Positions 51,597 to 61,057 are shown, counted from the stretch's first letter. The stretch: 64,000 nt of DNA from Exiguobacterium sp. Helios (GCF_014524545.1 NZ_CP053557.1:2443501-2507500); one strand, 5' to 3'. Program-made: numbers and translations. The notes: generated by a model not told the origin, from the sequence alone.

Positions 51597-52682
51597 TCAT
51601 TGAACGTTTAGTGCCGGAAAAGTAGAAGTCAGATTCTCGATGAACGAATCGAACTCATTAAAATCTAATTGTTGGTTTGCATCCGATAACGCAAGCGCCG
51701 GAAACGGATGGACTTCTACCATAACAGCATCTGCTCCGATCGCATACGCTGCTTTTGCAGTCGGAAGAAGTAAATCTTTACGGCCCGTCGAATGGGTTAC
51801 ATCGACCATGACCGGAAGATGTGTTTCTTGTTTGAGAATCGGAACGGCAGAGATATCGAGTGTATTGCGGGTCGCCCGTTCATACGTCCGAATTCCGCGT
51901 TCGCATAAGATGACCTGTTCATTCCCGCTTGCCATGATGTATTCCGCAGCGTACATGAACTCTTCAAGTGTAGCAGACAAACCCCGTTTCAACAGAACCG
52001 GCTTGTTCGTTCGCCCTACTTCTTTCAACAAGTCGAAGTTTTGCATGTTGCGGGCACCGACTTGAATGATGTCCACGTAAGGCAGAGCTGATTCAACTGC
52101 GCTTGGTGTCATGATTTCAGTAATGACATGAAGACCGTGCGCATCAGCTGCTTTTTTCAACATCTTTAATCCGTCTAATCCAAGACCTTGGAAATCATAT
52201 GGTGATGTCCGCGGTTTGTAAGCACCGCCACGCATGAAGCGTACACCATGCTTTGCCAGTTGTTCTGCCACCTCAAAGACCTGTTCTTCACTTTCGACCG
52301 CACACGGTCCTGCAATCAATTGTTGGGAACCGTCACCAATCACATCATCCCCGATGCGAATGATCGTATTCGTCGGTTTTTGTTTTCGGGAGACCAACAA
52401 CTTCCGTGTCCGATCCTCCCCTTGAAGTTCAAGTGAAGCTTTGAAAATTTCTTTAAATACGTGCTGTAGGCGTCCTGTTTCAAATGGACCATGATTGCTC
52501 GCTGCAATCGATTCAAGCATCTGACGTTCACGGACCGGATCATACCGATCGATTCCCTGGGCACGTTTGACTTCACCGATTTCAACCGCTATTTCCCCTC
52601 GTTTATTGATTAACGCCAGTAACTCAGCGTTTACTAAATCAAGTTCATCCCGTAAACGTTTCAATTCTGCATGTTGATCCAT
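51597..52682 (-). CDS. aroA: Bifunctional chorismate mutase / DAHP synthase
   Basis: 361 residues. An AroQ-type chorismate mutase (about 1-85, [34 protein letters not shown]) is fused to a type I DAHP synthase (about 100-361) with [33 protein letters not shown] and [12 protein letters not shown]. The mutase part acts as an allosteric sensor in Bacillus. It starts the shikimate pathway from PEP and erythrose 4-phosphate. Upstream of ccpA, as in B. subtilis. Confidence 0.96.
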   Translation of the reverse strand: MDQHAELKRLRDELDLVNAELLALINKRGEIAVEIGEVKRAQGIDRYDPVRERQMLESIAASNHGPFETGRLQHVFKEIFKASLELQGEDRTRKLLVSRKQKPTNTIIRIGDDVIGDGSQQLIAGPCAVESEEQVFEVAEQLAKHGVRFMRGGAYKPRTSPYDFQGLGLDGLKMLKKAADAHGLHVITEIMTPSAVESALPYVDIIQVGARNMQNFDLLKEVGRTNKPVLLKRGLSATLEEFMYAAEYIMASGNEQVILCERGIRTYERATRNTLDISAVPILKQETHLPVMVDVTHSTGRKDLLLPTAKAAYAIGADAVMVEVHPFPALALSDANQQLDFNEFDSFIENLTSTFPALNVQ

Positions 52683-52757
52683 TCTTCTACCACTCCCTAA
52701 TCAGCATATAGCTCGTAATAGCAACTAATTATAGCGAACTCTTGTGAAATTGTACAT

Positions 52758-52800
52758 AAATAAAGCGTACTCACTATTTAAAGTCAGTGAGTACGCTAAA
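52758..52800 (-). terminator. Intrinsic terminator after ytxH
   Basis: Minus-strand AGCGTACTCACT/AGTGAGTACGCT stem followed by TTATTTATG; T-tract is modest. Confidence 0.7.
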
Positions 52801-52807
52801 ACGTTGC

Positions 52808-53374
52808 TTATTTTTTAGGTTGTTTTTCATGACTTAACTTTGCCTGGGGATCATTGTCCTCATCTTCTGTATCTTCTTCGTTCTCTTCTCCTTCGAGATC
52901 TTCACGTAATTCAGATAGCTCAGCAACCGTTTCAGTATCAAGTTGTTCTGCTACCGGAGCCCCGTCCACTTCGTCACCGATTTCTCGTTCGATATCACGG
53001 ACCAATTGTTCCGCTTCTGCAAGTGCAGCATCGATGCTCGATTGGTCTTTTTCAAAACCGGCATATTGTGCCGCTTCCTGGACCGTCGGATTCTTTTTCG
53101 CTTTTTCAATGACAGGTGCTGCTTTATCTTTTGCTAATTGAATCCATTCGCCGACGAGTGGTTCTGCTTTTTCGCGAACGACTTGTGTCTGTTCGTTTAA
53201 ACGTTGGCGTGCTGGCGCTGTCCGCTCATCGAGCATTCCGCGCATTTCACGGCCTGATTTCGGACTTGATAATAAAGCGGCTGCTGCGCCGATTAGGCCA
53301 CCGACGATGATGCCGGCAAGGAATCCGCCACCTTTAGAAGTATCTTGTGTTTGGTATGGATGTTGTTTTGTCAT
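52808..53374 (-). CDS. ytxH: YtxH domain general stress protein
   Basis: 188 residues. Glycine-rich hydrophobic segment FLAGIIVGGLIGAAAALLSSPKSGREMR (about 18-46), the YtxH signature, then amphipathic helices and an acidic tail (EGEENEEDTEDEDND). It follows ytxG with a TAATG stop/start overlap. In B. subtilis ytxGHJ is a sigma-B stress operon; ytxJ is not seen here. Confidence 0.9.
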   Translation of the reverse strand: MTKQHPYQTQDTSKGGGFLAGIIVGGLIGAAAALLSSPKSGREMRGMLDERTAPARQRLNEQTQVVREKAEPLVGEWIQLAKDKAAPVIEKAKKNPTVQEAAQYAGFEKDQSSIDAALAEAEQLVRDIEREIGDEVDGAPVAEQLDTETVAELSELREDLEGEENEEDTEDEDNDPQAKLSHEKQPKK

Positions 53375-53943
53375 TATGAACGATCTCCCTTCAACTCATC
53401 TGGAATACTTTCGACATCCGGAACAGAAACGATTTCCGGTGTAACCGGTGTTTCTGCTTTTTTACGGAAGCGACGACGCGGTTTCTTTTCGACTGTTGTT
53501 GTAGCTGTTGTCGAAGAAGTCACGTCTTGGCCTGGTTCAGGCTTATTTTTCTTAAAGAGTTCCACCGCGACTGATCCCCAACGGACGGCTTGTGCGATTT
53601 GTTCTTTGTTTGTATCCGCAGCACCTGCGACCGTGTCAGACACAGTCCGAACTGAATCAGTTACTTTATTGAGCGATGTTCCGAGTTCTTCGATTGAGTT
53701 CGCAACCGGTGCAAGCAATTCTGTTTTTTCTTCAATCGTATCGACAAGACGATTCGTTTTGTGTAACAACGCTGTCGTCTCCATCATGATGCCGTCTAAT
53801 TGACGCTCGAGCCCTGCTGTCGTATCCGCTACGTTGTTAAGTGTCTTACCTGCTGCGCTCAATACGCGTGCGAGGAAGATGACGAGTACTACGAATGCAA
53901 TCGCAGCAACCAGTCCGGCAATTCCGCCTAATGTAATTTCCAT
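53374..53943 (-). CDS. ytxG: DUF948 family membrane-anchored protein YtxG
   Basis: 189 residues from the ATG at 53943 (GGAGG, 8 nt spacing). An N-terminal membrane segment (IAGLVAAIAFVVLVIFLARVL) precedes amphipathic helices resembling methyl-accepting coiled coils, then a low-complexity TTATTTVEKKPRRRFRKK region. The role is unknown; in Bacillus it is a general stress protein. Cotranscribed with ytxH. Confidence 0.88.
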   Translation of the reverse strand: MEITLGGIAGLVAAIAFVVLVIFLARVLSAAGKTLNNVADTTAGLERQLDGIMMETTALLHKTNRLVDTIEEKTELLAPVANSIEELGTSLNKVTDSVRTVSDTVAGAADTNKEQIAQAVRWGSVAVELFKKNKPEPGQDVTSSTTATTTVEKKPRRRFRKKAETPVTPEIVSVPDVESIPDELKGDRS

Positions 53944-54083
53944 GGTTCGTGCCTCCAATTTCTTTTGCTAGTGTCTAGTTGGTAGTTCGACGTCGGGGCA
54001 GTTGTTCCTGCTACTCCAAATGGTTTATTTCCGTTACAATGATAAATGAAACCTACATACATCATTTTGAGGAGGAACTTTTC

Positions 54084-55196
54084 ATGCGTGACCCGCGCCT
54101 AACACAACTCGCAACGAATCTTATCAATTATTCAGTAGCACTTGCTCCTGGTGAAAAAGTCTTGATCGAGAATTTCGGAATCGAACGTGAACTTGTCGAA
54201 GCACTCGTTGATGCCGCTTATGAAGCCGGTGGTCTTCCATTCGTCCTCTTAAAGGATAACCGTGTGTTACGGAAATTGTACCGCAATGCGTCGGAAGAAC
54301 AACTTCAGTTAATGGCAGACATCGAACAAAAACAAATGCAGGCGATGGATGCTTATATCGGTCTGCGTGCCGGAGACAATATCAATGAACTTTCCGATGT
54401 CCCGTCTGACAAAATGAAGCTGTACGGTAAAACGCTCGGTAAAATGCATACCGAAGATCGTGTCAAAGGCACGAAATGGGTCGTGTTACGCTTCCCGACG
54501 ACTTCAATGGCACAACTGGCGAACCAGTCGACAGAAGCTTTCGAAGATTTTTACTTCGATGTCTGTACGCTTAACTACGCGAAGATGGGTGAAGCCATGA
54601 CGCCCCTCGTCGATTTGATGAATAAAACTGATCGCGTTCGTCTCGTCGGTCCCGGAACAGACCTGACTTTCTCAATCAAGGACATTCCAGCCATCAAGTG
54701 TGCCGGCAATGCCAATATTCCGGACGGAGAAGTCTTTACGGCGCCTGTCAAAGATTCGATCAACGGAACGATTTCATACAATACGCCTTCCCCTTACCAG
54801 GGCTTTACCTTCGAGAACGTCAAACTGACATTTAAAGACGGTAAAATCGTAGAAGCAACAGCAAACGATACGGAACGGATCAATCAAGTATTTGATACAG
54901 ATGCCGGAGCACGTTTTGTCGGCGAATTCGCAATCGGTGTTAATCCGTTCATCCAACATCCGATGAAGGATATCTTGTTTGATGAAAAGATTGATGGTAG
55001 TTTCCACTTTACACCCGGTCAAGCATATGCCGAGGCGTACAACGGAAATGACTCATCCATCCATTGGGATCTCGTGAACATCCAACGTCCTGATTACGGT
55101 GGCGGAGAAATTTGGTTTGATGATGTCTTAATTCGTAAAGACGGTCGATTCGTCTTACCTGAACTCGATGTCTTGAATCCTGAAAACTTAAAGTAA
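54084..55196 (+). CDS. M29 family aminopeptidase (AmpS/PepS-like)
   Basis: 370 residues from the ATG at 54084 (GAGGAGG, 8 nt spacing); upstream in-frame codons are not preceded by a ribosome binding site. The N-terminal Rossmann-like part is followed by the M29 metal-binding region: FTAPVKDSINGTISYN, a catalytic-site Glu, and HWDLVNIQ with His/Asp ligands near the C-terminus. It is a zinc/cobalt-dependent aminopeptidase with broad specificity. Monocistronic; divergent from ytxG. Confidence 0.93.
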   Translation: MRDPRLTQLATNLINYSVALAPGEKVLIENFGIERELVEALVDAAYEAGGLPFVLLKDNRVLRKLYRNASEEQLQLMADIEQKQMQAMDAYIGLRAGDNINELSDVPSDKMKLYGKTLGKMHTEDRVKGTKWVVLRFPTTSMAQLANQSTEAFEDFYFDVCTLNYAKMGEAMTPLVDLMNKTDRVRLVGPGTDLTFSIKDIPAIKCAGNANIPDGEVFTAPVKDSINGTISYNTPSPYQGFTFENVKLTFKDGKIVEATANDTERINQVFDTDAGARFVGEFAIGVNPFIQHPMKDILFDEKIDGSFHFTPGQAYAEAYNGNDSSIHWDLVNIQRPDYGGGEIWFDDVLIRKDGRFVLPELDVLNPENLK

Positions 55197-55198
55197 GG

Positions 55199-55247
55199 AA
55201 AAACGGACGGCTCATTCCATAGAGGATGCAGCCATCCGTTTTTTTTG
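55199..55247. terminator. Bidirectional terminator between the aminopeptidase and dps genes
   Basis: AAACGGACGGCT/AGCCATCCGTTT stem with a long loop and T-runs on the plus strand. Confidence 0.8.
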
Positions 55248-55249
55248 AC

Positions 55250-55690
55250 TTATTTTTTTAATGTTGCACGCAACATCCAAATTTGTTTTTCAATTTCTTT
55301 TGCTTGTGCCAATAAATCGTCTTCAACCGTCACATCCTGCGATTCAAGATGGACGATTGCATCCAGCATTTCCTTACGAATCTGTTGGAAGTCACTGATG
55401 ACCGACTCGACCATCTCATCTGCTGATAAGCCTGGTTTAGCTTCTTCAAGCGTCGTTTGCTCCAAATATTCCTTCAGTGTTGCAGAAGGCATTCCGTTGT
55501 TCATCAACAGACGTTCTGCCACGACATCGTACTGTTCCGAAACCCATGTGTATAATTCTTCAAGCTTTACATGTAACGTCAAGAAATCAGGACCTTTAAT
55601 GTACCAGTGGTAGTTATGGAGTTTTACAAACAGGACACCATAGTTTGCCACCTGTTGATTTAAAGCCGTCTTAGCATGATTACTAATCAT
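55250..55690 (-). CDS. dps: Dps family ferroxidase/DNA-protection protein
   Basis: 146 residues, four-helix bundle. Intersubunit ferroxidase residues are visible as NYHWYIKGPDFLTLHVKLEELY..VAERLL (His, Asp/His, Glu). It oxidises Fe(II) with peroxide and stores iron in a 12-mer. GAGAGGAG precedes the ATG. A candidate sigma-B promoter lies about 50-75 bp upstream, consistent with a general-stress Dps. Confidence 0.95.
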   Translation of the reverse strand: MISNHAKTALNQQVANYGVLFVKLHNYHWYIKGPDFLTLHVKLEELYTWVSEQYDVVAERLLMNNGMPSATLKEYLEQTTLEEAKPGLSADEMVESVISDFQQIRKEMLDAIVHLESQDVTVEDDLLAQAKEIEKQIWMLRATLKK

Positions 55691-55736
55691 TATCGATTTC
55701 TCCTCTCATAAAACTATGTTTTGTTCTATTTCATCT

Positions 55737-55762
55737 TTATCCTTAAATAACAAAACTTAAAC
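55737..55762 (-). promoter_or_regulatory. Candidate sigma-B promoter of dps
   Basis: Minus-strand GTTTAA (55757-55762), 14-bp spacer, GGATAA (55737-55742). The sigma-B consensus is GTTTAA-N12-15-GGGTAT: -35 is perfect, -10 matches at 4 of 6. Confidence 0.45.
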
Positions 55763-55806
55763 ATGATTTCATGAGAGATTCTTCGAGCATGCAGTAAAAA
55801 AATTTC

Positions 55807-56322
55807 TTACTGAGACCGTTTCAATCCTTTGAGCATATAACCGCCTTTGAAATCCACCGAATCAAAAGCGACAAGAAACGCTTTCGGTTCATACTCCTCG
55901 ACCAGGTTACGCAATACTTTCATTCTTGTCCGGGCTGCCAGTACATCCAGTCGATAACGAATTCCATCACGACCCTGACCTTGATAATGTGTGACTCCGA
56001 ATCCGTTATCCCGGATAACTTGAATCAATTCTGCCGGAAACTCTTGTGTGTGAACTTGAATCATATTGTATCCAATCGCCAGCTTCCGTTCGACGAATCC
56101 TCCAATCAGAATACCAAGACCGAATCCAAGCGCATAGACAATCATTCCGACTGTCGTCAAGTCACGGAATACGATACCGAGCGCAAAGATATAAATCAAC
56201 GTTTCAACCGTTCCTAACACACCTGCAATGATTGTTCTTCCTTTGACGAGCATGATGGTACGTAATGTCAAAACAGGTACGTAAATCAGCTGTAACAGTA
56301 AGATGAGTAAGATTTGTCCCAT
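55807..56322 (-). CDS. UPF0316 family membrane protein with DUF2179 domain
   Basis: About 171 residues. Three hydrophobic segments (about 5-22, 32-52, 59-79) precede a soluble DUF2179 domain (about 85-165) resembling that of YitT/YebE proteins (GFGVTHYQGQGRDGIRYRLDV). UPF0316 (compare B. subtilis YebE) has no known function. The ATG at 56322 (MGQILLILLL) follows AAAGGAAAG. Confidence 0.88.
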   Translation of the reverse strand: MGQILLILLLQLIYVPVLTLRTIMLVKGRTIIAGVLGTVETLIYIFALGIVFRDLTTVGMIVYALGFGLGILIGGFVERKLAIGYNMIQVHTQEFPAELIQVIRDNGFGVTHYQGQGRDGIRYRLDVLAARTRMKVLRNLVEEYEPKAFLVAFDSVDFKGGYMLKGLKRSQ

Positions 56323-56442
56323 GACGTCTTTCCTTTCTAAATAACATACCCCCACTATTCCAAAAATTAATTCAAGATGCAATCAAAAATTTACAACAAC
56401 CTACCTCAAAATCACTTCAGTTTTTTTTGTTTCATGAAACCG

Positions 56443-56477
56443 ACAAAAAAGACACTGACAAATGAATGTCAGTGCCC
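56443..56477 (-). terminator. Intrinsic terminator after murC
   Basis: Minus-strand GGCACTGACA/TGTCAGTGTC stem with TTCATT loop followed by TTTTTTG. Confidence 0.85.
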
Positions 56478-56493
56478 GTTCTTACTCAGGATG

Positions 56494-57789
56494 TTATTTC
56501 GTGTTTTCGTACTGGTGTTGATACGTTTGAATGTCTCCTGCTCCCATAAAGAGCAATACGGCATTTTCGTGTTTACTTAAGAGTGATACATTGTCCCGTG
56601 TCAAAATATCCGAGCCCGGCACTTTTTCTTGTAAGTCTTCTACCCGGACCTGGCCTTCCTGCTCACGTGCCGATCCAAAGATTTCACACAGATATGTGGC
56701 ATCTGCCTCGCGTAACGATGTCGCAAAATCATCCATGAATGACTTCAAGCGAGTATACGTATGCGGTTGAAAAATCGCTACGACTTCACGATCCGGATAT
56801 TTCTTGCGTGCAGACTCAATCGTCGCACTGATTTCTTTCGGATGGTGTGCATAATCGTCAACAAGAATCTGCGAACCGAAGTTAGATTCACTAAAACGGC
56901 GTTTCACTCCGCCGAATGTAGACAGACGCGCCGCTACCTCTTCTTTGTTCAATCCTTCATACTGGCAGATTGCGATGACAGACAGTGCATTCAAGACATG
57001 GTGGCGACCAAATCCAGGAATCAGGAATGTCCCGTAGAAGTCATCCCGGAGATATACGTCAAACGATGTTCCATCTGGAGTCGACGTTGCATTTTCTGCA
57101 CGGAAATCATTATTTTCGCCAAAACCGTAATACAGAATCGGAACATTCGCCTGAAGGTTTTGAAGATGTTCGTCATCTCCACAAGCTACGATTGCTTGTT
57201 TGACCTGCATCGCCATCTCCTGGAATGCAGATACGACGTCATCAATGCCTGTAAAGTAATCGGAATGATCAAAGTCAATATTCGTCATGATGGCATAGTC
57301 CGGTTTGTAATACAGGAAGTGGCGTTTGTATTCACACGCTTCAAAAACAAATGCTTTCGCATCTTCTACACCGGCACCCGTTCCATCACCAATCAAAAAT
57401 GCCGTTGGTGTAATTCCACTCAAGACATGTGACAGTAACCCGGTCGTCGATGTTTTACCATGCGAACCGGTAATGGCGACAGACCGGTACTCATCTGCTA
57501 AATAGCCTAAGAAATCATAATAATGATAAATCGTTAAATCCAGTTCCTTTGCCCGAGCAATTTCTGGATGATCATCTCCAAAAGCATTTCCTTGGATGAT
57601 GACTTGATTTTCTTTAATGTTGTCCGCACTGAACGGGAAAAACGGAATTCCTTTTGCCCGCAAGGCATCTTCTGTAAAAATATGCTTGTCAATATCAGAA
57701 CCTTGTACTTGATGATTCATTTCATGCAGTACTTGGGCGAGTGCACTCATCCCTGTCCCTTTAATCCCTACAAAATGATAATTTGTCAT
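56494..57789 (-). CDS. murC: UDP-N-acetylmuramate-L-alanine ligase
   Basis: 431 residues from the ATG at 57789 (GGAGGG, 7 nt spacing). Rossmann N-domain [12 protein letters not shown], central ATP-binding [16 protein letters not shown], Mg/substrate region DHSDYFTG and the C-domain YAHHPKEI. It adds L-alanine to UDP-MurNAc. A TATAAT box lies in the 80-bp gap behind the acidic gene, so it has its own promoter. Beside ytpR/ytpQ as in Bacillus. Confidence 0.96.
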   Translation of the reverse strand: MTNYHFVGIKGTGMSALAQVLHEMNHQVQGSDIDKHIFTEDALRAKGIPFFPFSADNIKENQVIIQGNAFGDDHPEIARAKELDLTIYHYYDFLGYLADEYRSVAITGSHGKTSTTGLLSHVLSGITPTAFLIGDGTGAGVEDAKAFVFEACEYKRHFLYYKPDYAIMTNIDFDHSDYFTGIDDVVSAFQEMAMQVKQAIVACGDDEHLQNLQANVPILYYGFGENNDFRAENATSTPDGTSFDVYLRDDFYGTFLIPGFGRHHVLNALSVIAICQYEGLNKEEVAARLSTFGGVKRRFSESNFGSQILVDDYAHHPKEISATIESARKKYPDREVVAIFQPHTYTRLKSFMDDFATSLREADATYLCEIFGSAREQEGQVRVEDLQEKVPGSDILTRDNVSLLSKHENAVLLFMGAGDIQTYQHQYENTK

Positions 57790-57870
57790 ATATGAGCCCT
57801 CCAATTCACGTTCCGGTCCGTACCATCGGGCTTGGGTACAAAACCTGTACCATTATAGCAAACCGACTTA

Positions 57871-58770
57871 TTATTTACCATTTAAATTATTTTGTTCCCG
57901 ACGTGCACGATACATGGCCATCAAGTCTTTCGTCGTCATCACGACGTTTACCGGTGGTCCGACCGGTTTTTTAATTTGAACCGACTGGTCTGTAGGTACC
58001 TTTTCTGCCCCACTATTTTCTACTTTGATTTCAGCGACTAAATCGTTTTCAGCAGAGGGCAGTTCTTCTACTTGTGTGACCGGTTCCTCCGTTTTGTGAT
58101 CAACGTGTAAAGTACCTGTTGATAACTGGACAGGTTCCGCATCTTCTCCGTGAACAGCGTGCTCTTTCAAAGTCATTTCAGACTTTTCTTCCACAGGAGT
58201 CTCTTCGGTTAATTCTTCCATCGTCTCTTCTTTACTCATTTCTTCTGTAGCAGGATTTTCTAACGCTTGAACGGTATCGTTTACTTCAACAATATCGTCT
58301 GCTGCAGGAAGAGAACTTTCCGTCGTCACTTCTGCTTCGACTTGTTCTTCCGAAACATCTGACGGAGAATTTTCTTCGATTGTCGGTTCTGGAACGAGGA
58401 TGTCTGCATCTGTCGTCGGTACTAAGCCAGCATCCGCTTCGGTTAGATCCGTCTGTTCCATCGTCTCGATCCGCGACTCTTCGTTCAATTCTGATGTCTC
58501 ATGTTCAAGCGACTCTTCTGATTTTTCCTCTTCCTGTACACTTGAAACATCGACTTCAGATTCGTCAGAATGGATTTCCTCTTGGATCGACCGTTGCTTT
58601 CTAGGTCGTTGGAATCCGTAAATAGGCGATGGAACATCCGTCAACACGAAACGATCTTCACGCTCTTCTTTTTTAGGCCGTTCAACGGGTTTTGTTTCTT
58701 TTTCGCCTGCTAATTCACGTCGAATTCGTGCTGCCTGTTCCTTTAACGACTGTTCATAACGATTGCTCAT
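57871..58770 (-). CDS. Acidic, disordered protein at the SftA position; possible SftA N-terminal remnant
   Basis: 299 residues, very rich in Glu, Asp, Thr and Ser, low complexity over about 60-270, no membrane segment or catalytic motif. Two ordered islands remain: residues about 40-56 with FVLTDVPSPIYGFQRPR and the C-terminus PVNVVMTTKDLMAMYRARRE. In B. subtilis the gene between ytpR and murC is sftA, a FtsK-type DNA translocase with an acidic N-terminal linker and a similar SPIYGF-type motif (from memory). The motor domain is missing here. Function unknown. Confidence 0.6.
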   Translation of the reverse strand: MSNRYEQSLKEQAARIRRELAGEKETKPVERPKKEEREDRFVLTDVPSPIYGFQRPRKQRSIQEEIHSDESEVDVSSVQEEEKSEESLEHETSELNEESRIETMEQTDLTEADAGLVPTTDADILVPEPTIEENSPSDVSEEQVEAEVTTESSLPAADDIVEVNDTVQALENPATEEMSKEETMEELTEETPVEEKSEMTLKEHAVHGEDAEPVQLSTGTLHVDHKTEEPVTQVEELPSAENDLVAEIKVENSGAEKVPTDQSVQIKKPVGPPVNVVMTTKDLMAMYRARREQNNLNGK

Positions 58771-58787
58771 TCCCTCACCCCTCCATC

Positions 58788-58820
58788 TTGTTAAAAAATC
58801 GGCCGAATTATCGACCGATT
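58788..58820 (-). terminator. Terminator-like hairpin overlapping the ytpR stop
   Basis: Minus-strand AATCGG/CCGATT stem including the TAA stop, followed by TTTTTAAC. Confidence 0.6.
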
Positions 58821-59416
58821 AAAAATGCTTCTCCCGTTTTCGCCGTATCCTCAAGGACAAGAATTCCTTTTTCCTGCGGTGCATCCGGCAATGCGAGTTC
58901 CCGTGCAGAACAAAGCATTCCGCTCGAAGCCACTCCACGTAACGCGGACGGACGAATGATCAATCCGGACGGCATGACTGCGCCAGGTTTAGCGACCACT
59001 ACTTTTTGTCCGGCAGCAACATTTGGTGCTCCACAGACGATTTGCAATGTCTGACCATCCACCTCTACTTGACAGACCGACAACTTGTCCGCATCTGGAT
59101 GTTTTTCAGCAGATGCTACGAATCCGACTACGAATTTAGGTGAATAATCAATTTCACGTGCTTCGAAATCGACTCCGTTTTCTCCTAGTACGCGTTGAAC
59201 CGTTTCAACAAGTTCCGGTGTCAATTCGACCGGTCCTACAGCGTTCAATTCAAACTGCTTTGATGCTTCGAAGATGTTATAGCCAATGACGTCTTCGCCA
59301 TGGAAAATCGTTGCTACATCGCCTTTTCTTTCGGCAGTGATTTCAGCGCGTGGTGCATCTGCCAAGATGACCATCAGGACGTCCCCGACACCTTCTTTAT
59401 TATAAAAAACATTCAT
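58808..59416 (-). CDS. ytpR: tRNA-binding domain protein YtpR
   Basis: 202 residues from the ATG at 59416 (MNVFYNKEGVGDVLMV). An N-terminal DUF4479 half (about 1-85) precedes an EMAP/tRNA-binding OB fold (about 90-200: VGFVASAEKHPDADKLSVCQVEVDG, VCGAPNVAAGQKVVVAKPGAVMPSG, ALRGVASSGMLCSARELAL), homologous to the N-domain of PheT. It resembles a freestanding tRNA-binding protein; its target is unknown. Upstream of the acidic gene and murC as in Bacillus. Confidence 0.92.
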   Translation of the reverse strand: MNVFYNKEGVGDVLMVILADAPRAEITAERKGDVATIFHGEDVIGYNIFEASKQFELNAVGPVELTPELVETVQRVLGENGVDFEAREIDYSPKFVVGFVASAEKHPDADKLSVCQVEVDGQTLQIVCGAPNVAAGQKVVVAKPGAVMPSGLIIRPSALRGVASSGMLCSARELALPDAPQEKGILVLEDTAKTGEAFLIGR

Positions 59417-59469
59417 GCAATCCATGACTCCCTTCAAACTTTCTCACAATGCCTATTGTAGCAGATTAT

Positions 59470-60267
59470 TCAACTTTTCGGATGCTTGTTTTTTGCAAGA
59501 ACGAAGACAGGTTCCAGTTTACCTTCTTCATACATGAACGGAAGCGCCGTTACCGGAACCCGTCCGTTCGTGAAGAAATCGAACATCAATTGTTGTAAAA
59601 CATCGTATCCTGCATCATTTCGGATATCGGCAAAAATCAGCACATCCTGATGCGGAATCCCGACAGCAAACTCACCTGTCATTTTTTCAGCGTAATCGCT
59701 CAATAATTGTTTATTTAAGACACGACTTGCTTCATATCCATCACCCGTACTGAGGAAGTAAAAGATGTTCCCGGCTACTTCGTCCATTTTAAAGGGGGCT
59801 TCCAGTGTTTTTAAATTAAAGCGGGCTGCTTCTGACAAATGTTCGGTCGTCCACCCTGCCTGATGTAACAATTCTTCGTCAATCAACCGGTACGTGGCAC
59901 CTAAATCAAGCGCGTACATGATTTTCGTTTCACCGGTATGGGGGGTGCTGATGATTTTCTTACCATCTTTCGTTTCATCCGCAAAAGATTTTGCCCGAAT
60001 GACCGGAAAGACTTGTTGCTCATGACCAATTAAAGAAACCGGTTCCGTCTGTTCCAAAACGGCTTTGATGTATTCGATTGTCTCTTCGACTGCGATGACA
60101 CCGCGACGCTTCGCTTTCGCTACAAGTGGATTTAATCCCAGATCGACTCCTGTACGATCTTTTTTTCGTTCGATGCGAAGCACCGATTTTTCACGATCGA
60201 AATACGTTGTATAGTGGGTTGTATCAAATGCCTCAGTAACAAGGCGACGAATTTGTTGTAGTTCCAT
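59470..60267 (-). CDS. ytpQ: DUF1444 family protein YtpQ
   Basis: 265 residues, soluble, matching the UPF0354/DUF1444 family in length and in the segments VFPVIRAKSFADE and ALDLGATYRLIDEELL. Function unknown. It forms a conserved ytpR-ytpQ-ytpP cluster. The ATG at 60267 is preceded by AAAGGATG. Confidence 0.9.
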   Translation of the reverse strand: MELQQIRRLVTEAFDTTHYTTYFDREKSVLRIERKKDRTGVDLGLNPLVAKAKRRGVIAVEETIEYIKAVLEQTEPVSLIGHEQQVFPVIRAKSFADETKDGKKIISTPHTGETKIMYALDLGATYRLIDEELLHQAGWTTEHLSEAARFNLKTLEAPFKMDEVAGNIFYFLSTGDGYEASRVLNKQLLSDYAEKMTGEFAVGIPHQDVLIFADIRNDAGYDVLQQLMFDFFTNGRVPVTALPFMYEEGKLEPVFVLAKNKHPKS

Positions 60268-60290
60268 GAATCCATTTCATCCTTTCCTAT

Positions 60291-60317
60291 TAAAAAAAGC
60301 GAGTCAGCACTCGCTTT
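60291..60317 (-). terminator. Intrinsic terminator after ytpP
   Basis: Minus-strand AAGCGAGT/ACTCGCTT stem with GCTG loop followed by TTTTTA; ytpQ would need readthrough. Confidence 0.85.
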
Positions 60318-60321
60318 TGTC

Positions 60322-60630
60322 TCAGACTGTTTCTAAAAAGGCTGTAACCTGTTCAGGTGTTTTTCGTTCTTTCCCGACATAACGGCCTGTCTCTTCATTT
60401 TCACGATACGCGACGAAACTCGGGATTCCGAAGATGTCCATTTCCTGGGCAATTTCAATGTGCTGATCGCGATCGACGTAATAAAAATTGAATTCATTAA
60501 ACGTCTGTTCCATCTCCGGCATGAACGGATCTAAAAACCGGCAATCCGGGCACCAATCCGCCGAGAAAAGGAAAATCGATTTTTCTTTTTTTGCTTGGTC
60601 AAATTGTTCTTTTGATTCTAATTTTTCCAT
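60322..60630 (-). CDS. ytpP: Thioredoxin-like protein YtpP
   Basis: 102 residues, thioredoxin fold. The redox motif is WCPDC (about 26-30) rather than WCGPC, with a cis-Pro in FGIPSFVAY. Family members are thiol-disulfide oxidoreductases of unknown partner. First gene of ytpPQR. Confidence 0.92.
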   Translation of the reverse strand: MEKLESKEQFDQAKKEKSIFLFSADWCPDCRFLDPFMPEMEQTFNEFNFYYVDRDQHIEIAQEMDIFGIPSFVAYRENEETGRYVGKERKTPEQVTAFLETV

Positions 60631-60754
60631 CTGTTACACTCCCTCAATACTTGCTTTTTCATTGGGTTCATCATAGCATATTCGAATGTTTCTGTGCGTT
60701 TTGGCGCTCTGTTTGCTATACTGCAACTAGAAAATGTCCTGAAAGGAAATTATT

Positions 60755-61045
60755 ATGACTGATCAACCTGTTAAACATCCTTTCGAACGATTTGTAGGTT
60801 TTGTCGGCATGACAAGTTGTCTCCGATATGGATATTCGTTCATCGATTCCGAGCGTAGCCTGCCTCAAATTCTTATTTTTCTTGTGGTCGGATTCGCCAT
60901 CATCATGTTACTCGAAGCCATCGGGAAACGGCTCGCCAGAAAATTACCAATCGTTCGGATGCGTTACTTGATTCCGCTCTATCTATTGTACTTGTATGTC
61001 TTTTTCACAAGTTTTTACTCCAGCTCGTTTGGTTTTTCCCTGTAA
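60755..61045 (+). CDS. Uncharacterised 96-residue membrane protein
   Basis: I do not recognise a family. Two to three hydrophobic segments (about 37-55, 70-86) separated by the basic stretch GKRLARKLPIVRMR. The ATG at 60755 follows GAAAGGA. Divergent from ytpP and terminated by a perfect 46-bp inverted repeat. Nothing in the context indicates its job. Confidence 0.7.
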   Translation: MTDQPVKHPFERFVGFVGMTSCLRYGYSFIDSERSLPQILIFLVVGFAIIMLLEAIGKRLARKLPIVRMRYLIPLYLLYLYVFFTSFYSSSFGFSL

Positions 61046-61057
61046 GTATACGTATGT

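Noticed and set aside
55680-55695. PerR-like ATAATNATTA word at the dps start codon
   Set aside because: It falls over the ATG and first codons rather than the promoter, and only part of the 15-bp box matches; probably coincidental with ATG ATT AGT coding.
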